From Gnetum montanum (taxonomy: Eukaryota; Streptophyta; Gnetopsida; Gnetales; Gnetaceae): 40,873 nucleotides of DNA. Positions 11,441-22,038 of this stretch are shown piece after piece. The translations under genes were made by a program, and so were the position numbers. The notes beneath the pieces were generated by a model. That model was not told the DNA's origin, searched no databases, and was given only the letters and a program-made list of their open reading frames with translations. Each line of letters begins with the position of its first letter. Position 1 is the stretch's first letter. The DNA lies in the NCBI GenBank assembly GCA_015680685.1, contig MNCI01000281.1, positions 191,280 through 232,152 of the forward strand. Direction: 5' to 3'.

Positions 11441-12050
11441 AGACATATGTCTAGGCTTGGCATATCTTCATATGACTAGGAAAATGCCTTAATGTTGCTT
11501 TGTAAGACTTTGGTGATGTCTTGAGCACATTGAGGCTCCAATGAGGAACTTAGTTTAAGGGTCCTCTCCTCACCACTATGTGTTGTAATAGGAACCTCAA
11601 CTAGAGAGTCTTCAATTATGTCTCCTACTTCTAAGTCAAAGGTTTTGACTAGGTTTTAGGCCATTCTAGAGGTTTCTCTATTGAGGCTATGTGGTCTACA
11701 AGACTCTCAAGATTAAGATCTAGGTAATTAGGGTTGATAAACCATTCAACATCATTGTGAGGTCCATGTAGACACAAAGGCAAATTGATTTTCTCCTAGG
11801 TACTCATACTTTAATCCTACATGTTAACCAAAAGCATATTAAGTGGCACCTAGGTAAAAGTGAATAAATAATGCTAAAATTCTATAAAATTATGCAAACA
11901 CATGTGAATCTAATGCAATCAGGGCCATCCACAATCATTAATGAGGTAAGGACAACTCAATAAACTGTAATAAAGATGAACAAATGTGAAGTAAAGGTCA
12001 AACTAGAGAAAACATAAGAATAAGACTACAAATGATCAATAAAGGCTATA
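11441..12050 (-). other. Linker upstream of RT in the giant element
   Basis: Decayed sequence between the minisatellite and RT. It is homologous to 34560-34900: both share GAGGAACTTAGTTT-like and TCTCCTCACCA blocks, then TTTAATCCTRCATG and AATAATG-rich text. I see no domain. In an intact element it would encode the protease-RT connection. Confidence 0.5.
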
Positions 12051-12054
12051 ATTT

Positions 12055-12199
12055 TGATAGTTTTAGGCCTTAGAGAGCTATGATGCTAATTTAGAGTCTT
12101 GGTAGACTATGATGCTAGTTTAAGGCCTTAGTAGGCCATGATGCTAGTTTAGAGTCTTAGTGGACTATGATGCCAATTTAAGGCCTCAGTAGGCCATGT
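12055..12199. repeat. 29-bp minisatellite, locus 3 (5 units)
   Basis: The cleanest locus: five consecutive units of 29 bp, each starting TGATGCTA or TGATGCCA. Two unit types alternate, one with GGCCTTAGTAGGCC and one with GTCTTAGTGGACT. It lies immediately upstream (minus sense) of the pre-RT linker, as locus 5 does in the neighbouring copy. Confidence 0.8.
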
Positions 12200-12484
12200 T
12201 TTGAGGCTACAAGGCTATTAGGTAAGTTTAGGCATCAATTAGGACTATCTTTGGTTTGTTTAGACCTAAAAATCAAGTGTTTTGTGGCTTCCATGTTAGT
12301 CTTAGCATGGAAATAGGGATCCTTAGCGTGAAAACCAAGGAGAATAGGTTTTGGGGTGCTTAGAGGTCCAAAATCGAGGTTCTAGGACCTTCCTAAGGTA
12401 GTGTAGGATTAAATCCATTAACATTGGGCACTTTAGAAGTCTGTAAAGGTTAAAAAGTAGGTTTTGGAGTCTTCCCTCTTTGTT

Positions 12485-12504
12485 TCCATGCTAGCTAGCA
12501 TGGA
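12485..12504. other. Perfect 20-bp palindrome in the 187-bp array
   Basis: TCCATGCTAGCTAGCATGGA is its own reverse complement. It is the array's inverted repeat with the loop deleted. Confidence 0.9.
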
Positions 12505-13628
12505 GGAAAGGGGGCTCAACATGAAAAACCAAGATTTAAGCCAAAATGAGATTAAAAATGGTCAAATAGGTAGTCAAGATCTAGATCTAAAGGTTATGCA
12601 TCCTTTAGATTCATTTTGAGGTGGTTTGAGTTGATTTTGAGTGTCAAACATGTCAAAATGGCTCCCCCCTTTTTTCCACATTGAACATAGTATCCTTAGC
12701 ATGGAAAAATAGAGGGACACTTTTTGTTTATGAATTCAAAGTTATTTAGGGGCACTTTGACTAGGTTTCTAGGCCCCTAGGGCTGTAGACTTTGATTCTA
12801 CAAGTTTCTAGGTAATTTGCAGCATATTTGAAGGTTGTTTAGGGCAACATAAGGTCCTTCCCCCCCCCCCCTCGCTTTTTTATGTTGGGAGAGTTACTCT
12901 AGCATGGAAAAATGGAGAGAATGGGTTTTGGAGGTTGAAATGATGTCATACAAGCAGAATCTTAAGGCTATGAGGTCTTGGGCTTCTCTAGTGTAGATCT
13001 TTGGCTTCCAAGAGTGTCATCTTGTAACCAAAGGTGGAAAAGTAGATTTACCCCCTTGTTTTGACACTAGGGAAGTTACTCTAGTGTGGAAGAAGAAAGA
13101 ATCCTATATCTAGACCAATTTGGATCACAATTGATCATGCATGTTACCTTCTGGAGTTGCTAGGGCCAAGCGCTACGGCTCCATGTCAAAATTTAGCAAT
13201 TTTGAACATCCCTAAGTGGTTTTTTTTTTGGCTTCTCCTTGGTATTTTAGGATGGAGATGGAGATCTTAGTGTGGAAAAATATGGGGAACAACTTTTTGT
13301 CCACTTGGGATTAGTCTTGTGAAGTTTAAGGGCTCTAATCGTTGTTACCAAGGTTCTAGACTGTATGGAAGGTCATTTAATGTCACTTTGAGGTGTTTAG
13401 GAGTCCCAAACAAGTTTCCCTTTTAGTTTCTACACTATGGATACTATATTTAGCATGGAAAAAAGGATCTCCATTGTGAAAGAATCATGCCTCTTAGATC
13501 TAGGCCAATTTAAACCTCAATCAACTATGCATGTTAGCCTTTGAGGCTACCAGGGTTGAGGACTAGGGTTTCATATCAAGTTTCAGAAATTTTGGATATT
13601 CCTAAGTATTTTTTAGACTTTCTCCATT

Positions 13629-13667
13629 GTTTTCCATGTTGAGACTAGGATGCTCAACATGGAAAAC
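13629..13667. other. Perfect hairpin, 15-bp arms
   Basis: Left arm GTTTTCCATGTTGAG (13629-13643) pairs exactly with right arm CTCAACATGGAAAAC (13653-13667) around a 9-base loop. It is the best-preserved inverted repeat of the array with a loop. Confidence 0.85.
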
Positions 13668-15330
13668 TAGGGGGAATCATTTATTTACCTTTTGACATTA
13701 GTTTCTTAAAGTTTGAAGGCTTTAGAGGATGTTAGCAAGGTCTTTAAGCATATGCAAGTCTAGTTAATGTTGTTCTAAGGTATTTATGGACTTCAAATGA
13801 GTATTCCCCTTATTTTTCATGTTGGGAAACATTGAGGGAGGAATACGTAGCATGGAAACACCATAAAAACTAGATCTAGCCTAGTTTTAACTTCAATCGA
13901 CCATGCATGTATGCTTCTAGGGCTACCAGGGTCAAAGACTAGGGTTTGAAGTCAAAATTGATTAGTTTGTAGGTCTTCCATGTGGTTTTTTGAGCTTCCT
14001 TCTCTTTTCCCATGTTAGGTATGGTATTCCTAGTGTGGAAAACTAGGTGGAAATAGGTTTTTACCTTTTCACCTCATTTTGACCATGCATGTAGGTCCTT
14101 GAGATTACTAGTGACAATTATCAATGCCTTGTGTCAAAATTTCACTATTTTGAAGTTTGATGACTAGTTTATTGTGTTTCCCTCCTTTTCTCATGCTAGG
14201 GCTTCCATGCTTAGCATGGAAAATTGGGGAGAAAGATCTTAGGCCATTTGTAGTTACTTTTGGTCGTGCATGGAAGATTCTAAGGTTGTTGGCATTGATT
14301 GCTGATGCTTGATGTTAAAATTTGGTTTTTTTAAGGGTTATTAAGTAGCTTTAGGCTTTCCCCATTTTTTCATGCTGGGGCTTCCATGACCAGTGTAGAA
14401 AATTGGGGAGAAGGACTTTTTAGGGTTTTATGATCAATCTGACTATGCCTGAATGTGCACAGGGTTTCTAGAGTAGGTCATCAGTGTCTAAGGTTAAAAT
14501 ATTGTCATTTTGAAGGATGTGAGGGGATTTTAGGCTTTCCCCTTTCTAGCCATGTTAAGGTTGGGAGGCTTAGCATGGAAGAGGTATTCCCCAACTAGGA
14601 AAGTCAGATCTAGGCTACATCGATAGTCAATCGACCATGCATGTCAACCTCCAGGGTTATCAGTGTTGATGGTCAATGCTAGGTGTTAAGATCTGATAGT
14701 TTGGAGGCTTCTAAGTACCTCAAGCAATCATTTCTATTTCTTCCACATTGGGAATTGTGTCCTTAGTATGGCTGAGAGGGGGATGATAGTTTTGTTCAAT
14801 ACCTGACCACTTTTGGGGTTTTTGAAAGCTCCAAAGGATTTTAGCAAGATCTGGGTATCAAGAAACAATCATTAGGTAATCAATTTAGGTCATTTTTGGC
14901 TTCCTCCCCATCCATCCATGCTACAGATAAGAGGATTAGCATGGAAGAAGCCTCTCCCAGCATGGAAAACACCAAATCCTAGATTTCAACTAGTTTTACT
15001 GGGTTTTTGATACTATCGAAGATGCTTAGAGGGGTTCTAAGTTATGTGGTGCCTGTTTTGGGGTCAAACTTTGGCTAGGTGGATGCTGGGAGGTAAGAGT
15101 TGGTGTTACCCCCCTTCTTCCATGTTGGGCACTATTGTCCTAGCATGGAATCCCATGGTGTCTAGCTTTGCTCATGTCTCATCCACTTTTGTGAACTCAG
15201 GGTTGGAAAAGGTTAGGTTTGGATTACCAAAAATAGCAAAATATTTGTTATTCTATGATTTTTCAAAATAGGAGGCATGTTTCCACATTGGGAATGGTAT
15301 TCCAAGTGTGGATGCATGGGGGTTAAGGTT

Positions 15331-16020
15331 TCCATAAGGTTTTAAGTATCAAATTAGAAAAAAGCTTAGCGTTGATGCCATTTTTGGTTAAGAGAGAAGG
15401 TGCAGTGTGGGGCCCATAATCCAAATATTTAAAATTTTGAAAAGTGAAGTTGTTTCAAACCCAAAACCAGCCATGTGTAATAAGGATGTTTGTGCCATTT
15501 TTGGATTATTGTCCAAATTGACGAATTTTTCCTACATAAATAGAAAAGATCTTGAACTTTTTGTAAACATGGATATGTAGGGATAAATTTAAGCTTTCAA
15601 ATAGTGGTAGAATTACTCCATTTGGAGCTCAAGCAAATTTTTGGAGAATTTTTTACCAACGCTATGCAAAAAGGGGTAAATGTTGAGGGCTACGGTTTTG
15701 GCTAAATTCTTTCATGTTTTATGGATATATCACTATATGTTTTCGATTCTAATGGTCATGGCTATAAGGTTCATAATTTTAGGATTCTTTTCATGGTGGA
15801 ATCACTAAACTGGGAGCACAAATGAATTTTTAATAAATTTTTTTGGCCATGGCTGTGTGAATCAAGGTAAAATTATGGTCATAGCACAATACCCATTTGG
15901 AAATGGAAATGGTTGATATGTATAACTTATGTTTTTCTTTTGTCAACATGCAAAACTAATGCTTAATTTTTTTTTAAGAAGAGTAAAAGCTTTTTCTATT
16001 TTTAGTAAGCTTTTACTATG
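15331..16020. other. No recognisable gene
   Basis: AT-rich sequence between the hairpin array and the AT minisatellite. The text GCACAAATGAATTTTTAATAA near 15820 loosely repeats earlier text near 15625, hinting at an old duplication. Nothing coding is seen. Confidence 0.4.
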
Positions 16021-16205
16021 ACTACATGATTTTTTCTACGTTTATGATACTTTTTCTAAATTTGTGCATAGCTTAGATGCTTTTTTCAAATTTATACATA
16101 CTGTGCATAATTTAGATGTTTTTTTTTTCTAAACTTATGCTTGCTTTTTTCTAAATTTATGCATAAGTTATATGCTATTTTCTAAATTTATGCATAATTT
16201 AAACT
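16020..16205. repeat. AT-rich minisatellite, about 35-bp units
   Basis: Five or so units built on TTTTTCTAAATTTATGCAT followed by AATTTAGATGC-like text, with units of uneven length. Low complexity and non-coding. Confidence 0.6.
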
Positions 16206-16269
16206 AAGAATTAGTTTTGAGCTATAAAATTTTGGCTATAAAGGCTATAAAATATGGTAATAGTGCATT

Positions 16270-16690
16270 TATGGAATTTCTTAAGCTAATTTAGATAAAC
16301 ATCTAGGAGCTTTTTACATAGGCTAATTTCACCTCTAACTTAGAAAGTTTTTTTAAAAATTTGTTAAGAAATTCCAATTGGTCATGATGTAAGATTATGC
16401 AATGTTATAATAATGTTTTCTTATCAAAATTTTTAGACTAATTTAGAAAAAACACCTTAGAGCTTTTTATAAAGGATAATTTCACCTCCAACTAGATGTT
16501 TTGTTCAAACTATTAAGTGTTTCCATAATGTAAGGCTACATAAGGTTGTAATGATGTTTTCTTGTGGAATTTCTTAGACTAATTTAGAAAAATACCTTAG
16601 AGCTTTTTACACAGGCTAATTTCATCTCCAACTAGATGTTTTGTTTAAAGTTACTAAGTAACTCTAATAGGTCACAATGTTTTTTGTTTT
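16270..16690. repeat. Three tandem units of about 140-150 bp
   Basis: Units begin near 16277, 16429 and 16568. Each has TTAGACTAATTTAGA, then CTTAGAGCTTTTTA, then GGCTAATTTCACCTC, then AACTAGATGTTTTGTT-like text. The last two units are most alike. Non-coding. Confidence 0.65.
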
Positions 16691-16854
16691 GCTTCATGTA
16701 GGATCTTTTTATAGCATATCCTCATCATAGTGTAGTTGGTTGGTATCTTGTGCTACATTGGTCATCCCAAGACAAACACCCCACCAAATGACATGCATTA
16801 TGGTTTTAGACTAGGGAAAGGGACTTCCTTGCCTGCCTTCTTAGAAACTTTAGT

Positions 16855-17178
16855 GTGATGCTATGGTCATGCTTGTTTATGGATGTAGCTAGGGTTGTTG
16901 TGAAGACCCTATTACCTTGGGCATTTAGCTTGATTTCTAGATACATTACTGACAAGCTACTTTCTAAGATTTTAGGGGGACTTGTGGATTCCATAAGCCC
17001 ATATTACCTTACAGAGATTTGGACAATGCCAAAGTATAGTCAGTATAATACTAATAATACTCTAATGGTGGTGCATAGAGCCCACACATTATTCCAAAAC
17101 CCACCTGGCATCCTATATTATCTATAGGGGTTTGATCCATGATAAATTTATAGCTAGGACCTCTACTCAAACCATATT
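16855..17178 (+). pseudogene. Decayed plus-strand gene, part 1 (before the nested insertion)
   Basis: An open stretch lies at 16855-17127. In another frame, from about 17062, the text reads WWCIEPTHYSKTH and then YRGLIHDKFIARTSTQT. It runs without a stop into the ATATT target site. Directly after the nested element the same frame continues as a Lys-rich segment at 25695-25711, ending at a consensus splice donor (AAAG then GTAAATG). So the nested element appears to have landed in an exon of this gene. The reading sense is opposite to the giant element's own genes. I recognise no family. See part 2 at 25695-28320. Confidence 0.4.
17174..17178 (+). repeat. Target-site duplication ATATT (left)
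   Basis: The five bases ATATT precede the 5' LTR and are repeated exactly at 25690-25694 after the 3' LTR, the usual 5-bp signature of LTR-retrotransposon integration. Confidence 0.9.
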
Positions 17179-18009
17179 TGATGAGTCGTCATTTGGGCGA
17201 CTGCGATATCGCATCCGCAATATCGTAGCCCAACCACAATATCGCATAAGCTATATCGTAGCCTATCTCCTCATCTATAAATAAGAGGTAGACAAATCAA
17301 TTATGAAGAGAATTTAGTTTTAGAGTCAATTAGTATTTAGTATTTTCATTTCTTTCTCTCAACCCTTTTGCTCCCAGTGTATGCCCACAGTGTGGTGATT
17401 GTAATTGTACAACATCCTTTATTCGAGTGTGACGTACTTGGATAGGCACATGACCAACATTAAAGATCGAGATTACTTCATCATTGCAGCATTCACTTAG
17501 TTTAATCATTTCATTAATTTTTATTTACTACTTTCCTAGTTAATCTCTTCTCACCCTTAAACTCATGTTAAAACGCAGAATGAGTACGACTTGATTACGA
17601 GCACTTAAGTGTGACTACTTGGTAACCTAGTAGTGTACCTAGGATCTACACTTAGTAATCCCAGTGGTAGTTGCACATGAAGTCCAAGGTGTGTACGGAT
17701 AATCAAGGAATGGATGCTCATTTCACTTAGGCTAGTTTATATTCTCTTACCCTTCTCTCTTAGCTTAGTTAATATTATCTTCCATTGCCTTCAGGAGTAG
17801 CATTAGATTAGAAAACACATCATACACCTCACTTTGGACTGAACCATACATGACAAAGCTAATACTGGTCCAGGTGGAAAGATAACGAACTATGACCTAA
17901 GACTAATTGTCTAGATGCTACAACTAGTCCATTTGCGGAGTTCAATTGGATCACACATGTAACACTGGTATTTGTATGGTTGAGTGTAGTGGTACCTTGC
18001 CACTCATCA
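17179..18009 (+). repeat. 5' LTR of the nested element
   Basis: 831 bp, beginning TGATGAGTCGTCATTTGG and ending CTCATCA, a 7-bp terminal inverted repeat. The U3 is very short (about 100 bp). It holds four ATATCG-type repeats followed by CTATAAATAAGAGG. It matches 24892-25689 throughout except for one extra 33-bp stretch of the ATATCG repeat. Confidence 0.92.
17205..17283 (+). promoter_or_regulatory. LTR promoter: ATATCG repeats plus TATA box
   Basis: Repeats with core GATATCG, AATATCG, AATATCG and TATATCG lead to TATAAATA at 17276-17283. The same arrangement occurs in the 3' LTR (two repeats, TATA at 24956), in the LTR of the second element (six repeats, TATA at 37984) and in an internal site (two repeats, TATA at 21545). 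The factor that would bind is unknown. Confidence 0.6.
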
Positions 18010-18010
18010 T

Positions 18011-18027
18011 TGGCGCCATTGCCAAGG
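18011..18027 (+). other. Primer-binding site, tRNA-Asp type
   Basis: One base after the LTR reads TGGCGCCATTGCCAAGG. This is complementary to the 3' end of plant tRNA-Asp except for three G-to-A changes. The copy at 38711 has TGGTGCCGTTGCCGGGG, with a single C-to-T change. A tRNA-Asp primer is usual for Athila-type elements (recalled). Confidence 0.8.
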
Positions 18028-18131
18028 ACGGTGCTAGTTATCTAGATTAGTTATATCATACAAGGTCGCTATATAGGACTTAGAAATAATTATAACAAGT
18101 CACATAAAAATTCACACACAATTTCACAACC

Positions 18132-20006
18132 ATGCCTCTCCTACAAGACGATAATAATGCCACACCTAGTAAGGAAGTTCATTGGAGAACCAACAAACTA
18201 TATGACAATGAAGATTGGAGTACACAACCCAAGGTGGGGGTTTCTTATAAACATGAACAAAAGCAATGTAATCTCAACACATGAAAGAATAACTTATGTG
18301 ATGATGATGAACCCCCATTGGCCACTACAAGCTTAACGCAAATACAAGAGGCTATTCGAATCTCCTGTAGGCATCATAAAGAGAGCCGTCTACCTAGGCT
18401 TGATTTAAATAGCTTCCCTAATTTTTTAGGAGGCTATGACTTAGATCTGCATCAACATTTACAAGCCTTCTACAATGCCTGCACATGGAACAACATTGAT
18501 AATAGTTGGCAAAAACTCAAGCTCTTTCCTATGACACTCGTTGGCCAAGCAAAAGTATGGTATAGATTGTTAAAACCAAATTCAATATGACGCTGGTCAA
18601 CAATGGTAGAACTCTCTAATGAAAGATATCAAACCTACGTAAGAGTGTCAGCCTTGAGGAAACAAATCCAAGAGTGGAAACAAGAAAAACATGAACACTT
18701 GGACATGGCCTTAGAAAGATATTTTGCACTGTTAAACAACTGTCCAGGCCATGGGTTTTCCGAGGAAAGGCTAATGTACCATATCATTGATGGGCTTCGT
18801 GATGCAATAGGAGAGAACCTAGGGATGTATGCCCAAGGTCAACTATACAAACTATGAATCCATAAACTCCAAGAGCTTATTAAGTGGATAGCAAAAGAAG
18901 AAGGGGAAATGGCTAGATGGGAGAGTGTTGAAAAACATCATTGGGACCAAAATCTCAACTTAACAAAGGTCCATAATCACAAAAAGGAGAAATCAACCAA
19001 TCTCAAGGTGGAACAACCCTCTTTGCCAGTACAACAATCATTAGAAGAAGTCAAGGTAAAGATCAATAAGATGTTGGAATGGACGTATAAAAAGTGTGGA
19101 GAATGCATCGATATCATTGGAGATAGAGCTTTGACAACCCAAGAAGCAAGACAAAGTATCAGTAGACAATCAGAAAGAAGGGATAAGGAAAATAAGAGTT
19201 CAACTACCAATCATATGTATGAATGCAACATATGCCTGTACGATCACCCCAAGGGATAATGCCCAATATTATTACATTTACATGAGCATTGGGGAAACAA
19301 GTTACATCCAAAGTTCGTACAGAGGTACTATGTTCAATCAAAATGGCAACAATCCCAATCGTGGGGGAGACCACCCCTAAACTAGAGACACCCTTCATAT
19401 CATCCAAATCCAAATGCTTATCTAGTTCAACATCCTGTTTTCCAAACTGGGCCAACATACTCTATCTCACCACAATACCATTCTCCTCAATACTATTAGC
19501 CCATGCCTTCAACACAACCACCACCTTGTGTATCCTACACTTCTTCCAATTTTAAAAATTCTCATCCTTTCCCTCCTTATACATCACCAACAACTGTTCC
19601 TAAAGTGTCTACACCACAGCAACAACCCCCAAACATCACTTGTGTTAATATTATCAACGGCAGTGAGAGGCCTCCTCAGCAACATCGAAGGCGTCCCTTC
19701 TTTAGAAATGACCCTAAGAAGGGACAACATAATTTTGAGGCCACTGCATCCTCCAACTCAGCACAAGTCCCACACTATGGTGCATCCTTATCTTTGAAAC
19801 CATTGCCTCATGTTACTTCATCAAGGCCACCAATTAACACTCCAACAAGCATATGGCCCAATGAATACAGGAATGGAGAGTGGCATCCCGATCCTTTCAT
19901 ACCATCTTATGGTCACAAACATCATGGTGGGTCAACTCTTTACCCAAGAACTACATCTTACAAATTGCCCCACTATGCTTACTATAATCAAGTGTGTGAA
20001 CCTTGA
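18132..20006 (+). pseudogene. gag: Gag of the nested Athila-like element
   Basis: One uninterrupted reading frame of 625 codons from ATG 18132 to TGA 20006. It is broken only by nonsense codons (near 18282, 18588, 18855, 19257, 19383 and 19500), with no frameshift. The core matches Athila-type Gag: FLGGYDLDLHQHLQAF, LKLFPMTLVGQAKVWY, RWST, then ALERYFALLNNCPGHGF and GMYAQGQL. A zinc knuckle of form CNIC-x3-H-x4-C sits near 19225-19262. The C-terminal third is rich in Pro, Gln and His. Gag forms the particle that packages element RNA. The start is chosen because it is the first ATG after the primer site and is in frame. It aligns with the gag at 38849. Confidence 0.8.
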
Positions 20007-21507
20007 TGGGGTAAGTATGACTAGGTCCCAATATTTCCAACATGCAGGGATCCTCATCTTCCATTTATTAATCCTTGCCATCCTAAAATATTTAGTTATG
20101 GGGGATATCCCCCATTCTAAATAACAAATAGGGTTAATAAATATTTTTCATTTTCTTTGATTTTACAACTTTTTGTTTTCCAATTTTTAATTTTTCAATT
20201 TTTTGTTTTATCTTTTTATCTTTTCATCTTTTCATCTTTTTGTCCTTTGATGTTTTTTATAAGTAATCTCAGCTATGAATAAAACACTCATGTGGATCGT
20301 TGGTTGAGGTATGTTCTATGTTGTCGAGTCAATAGTGGTCAATTATTTGGACAGTGAGCCGATTACACCCACTCATCCACTCTACAAATAAGAGGTTCTA
20401 TTCGAGGGTATAGTGATATTCTTGACATTTTTAAAACTTAAAATTAATTTTGTGTTCATTGTACCTAGAATGAAGAAGGATGGACCAAGAGGGTATGATT
20501 AGGGTGTGACATCAAGGGGATTCTCTTTGGTGACATCTATGAGAGTTATTATGCAATGTGGTTGTACTAAGATCCTTGTAGATCTAATGAAAAATGGGAG
20601 CAAGAGTAATCAAAAGGGCACTCAAAAATCCAATGTTGTTCTAGGGGGTTCCATTGGAAAGACATGCACCCATGCTTGATGGTTAGCGGCTTCTTTGGAT
20701 TCAGCAATCAAAGAAAAAAAAAGAGAAAAAAGGAAGTGCCACAAACAAAAATCACTCCTCCCTTGAACAAAACGCCAAGTGATTGTATGCCTTGTTGTTA
20801 TGGTACTCTCATAGTTGCTCATCATGGGATGAAACAATGCGATGTCACTGATTAGAGGAATGGACTTGGTCTTGATCTTGGAACGACGGGTTAATGACAC
20901 CTTAATCATGCATTACACACAGGATTCACTGTGCCCTTGGTCAGTTACCTCATGTCCCAATCTCTACAATCCCTTTCTATAGTTCATCTCATCTCACTAT
21001 TCATGTAATTGTAGCTTGTGTCATGTGTAACGTAGAATTATTACCTCATTCTTGTGATACTTACATGTGTGTGTTTTGTGGAATCAGTGCGAATTACATT
21101 TAACCCTTCTAGTGCCCATAGACACTTTAAGTCTGGTTACACAAGGGCATTATAAATTGGAACCTGCCTTGGGGATGACCCACTTGTGTAATCTTTTGTA
21201 ATCTTCACTTATAACATAGCTCACACACACCATTTCTTACCCTTAGCATAATTTTCAAATGATTTTCTTTCCCTACTACTATCCCTCTGAATAATAACGT
21301 TCCTATGTACCATTACATAGCCTTTTTCTCTACCACCCAAGGTTTTATTGATTATTTCCACACCATCATAATTATTTGTGCCTTCCAAACCATCTAATTA
21401 CCTTAGAACCCCTTCAACATATGCCACATGTCCTAATTACAATGTTGATTTCAAGAAAATCTTCAAAAATTTGGTATTTTATTATGGTGCGCAATGTCAC
21501 TAGGGCC
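20007..21507 (+). other. Spacer where pol would be expected; no coding motif
   Basis: About 1.5 kb with no protease, RT or integrase wording in any frame I read. It includes a perfect palindrome GGGGGATATCCCCC (20100-20113), a T-rich low-complexity tract (20130-20270), and AATAAAAC near 20278 that could act as a poly(A) signal for gag RNA. The rest is unassigned. Confidence 0.55.
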
Positions 21508-21552
21508 GTGATATCATGTATGTGATATCACATCCCACCAGACCTATAAATA
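21508..21552 (+). promoter_or_regulatory. Internal promoter resembling the element's own LTR promoter
   Basis: GTGATATCATG and GTGATATCACATCCC are followed by ACCTATAAATAGG, with TATAAATA at 21545-21552. This is the same combination of GATATC palindromes and TATAAATA, at similar spacing, as in the U3 of this element. It lies about 490 bp upstream of the second ORF and could drive that ORF separately from gag. Inference from sequence only. Confidence 0.5.
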
Positions 21553-21989
21553 GGTTGCCTCCCCCACCCCCCGCAACACTTAGCATAATTTCTCATCATT
21601 CATGTGGGGAAGTTTTTGAATTTTTTTCTCTATGACTTACAATTGTGTGACCCTTGCTTTCATATCAATATCTCGCTCGCTGGTACTCCGATTTTAATTT
21701 TGTTTGAACCTACTTGAACCTAGAGTGTTCAGCTTAGTTGTGGGGGAGGGACACCTTCCGAATAGCACCTAACTTTTTTGGAATTTATCATTGCCCAAAG
21801 GACATTATTAAGGGTAATTAGTTGTAAATTAAGAATGAAATGTGCCAAAAAAATCATTTAATGCTTTAGGTACACTGGGAAATTAAAATTGGAAACCACC
21901 TAAGTAAAATGGACTCATTATTACAATCTTTCGGGAAATATCACATGGAGATAAAAAATTAATTAATTAAGGCAAGCAGTAAGGTATAA

Positions 21990-22038
21990 CTTAACTTCAA
22001 AAACAACCTTACTAACGCTTAACCCTGTGTGATTGCAG
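21990..22038 (+). promoter_or_regulatory. Possible splice acceptor before the second ORF
   Basis: A TTAATTAATT/TAACTT-rich branch-like stretch is followed by CTGTGTGATTGCAG immediately before ATG 22039. This fits an intron in the 5' leader of the second ORF. The donor is not settled. Confidence 0.35.

Larger units (their letters stand above)
12285..15330. repeat. Diverged tandem array, about 17 units of about 187 bp, each with an inverted repeat
   Basis: A short motif recurs near 12290, 12480, 12670, 12865, 13060, 13230, 13420, 13630, 13810, 14005, 14190, 14360, 14545, 14735, 14910, 15115 and 15280. The mean spacing is about 187 bp. In most units the motif is an inverted repeat, TTTCCATGCTAGG then a short loop then CTTAGCATGGAAA, often followed by GGGGAG. 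Between motifs there are two body types: one with CAATCGACCATGCATG and CTACCAGGGTC blocks, the other with GTTAGCAAGGTCT and GCATATGCAAG blocks. These alternate in parts of the array. There is no coding potential. Identity between units is modest. Confidence 0.75.

Noticed and set aside
12055-12199. CRISPR-like regular 29-bp repeats
   Set aside because: Units are contiguous with no spacers and lie in a plant retroelement; this is a minisatellite.
15044-15271. 75-codon open frame on plus
   Set aside because: It spans one unit of the 187-bp array and is not open in neighbouring units.
17179-17210. Hammerhead-ribozyme-like start (TGATGAGTCG with a CGACT partner) at the LTR edge
   Set aside because: The required GAAA after stem II is absent (TGCGA follows) and stems I and III cannot be formed convincingly.
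20622-20909. 95-codon open frame on minus in the gag-to-ORF2 spacer
   Set aside because: No domain, antisense to the element, and bordered by low-complexity sequence. Treated as chance.
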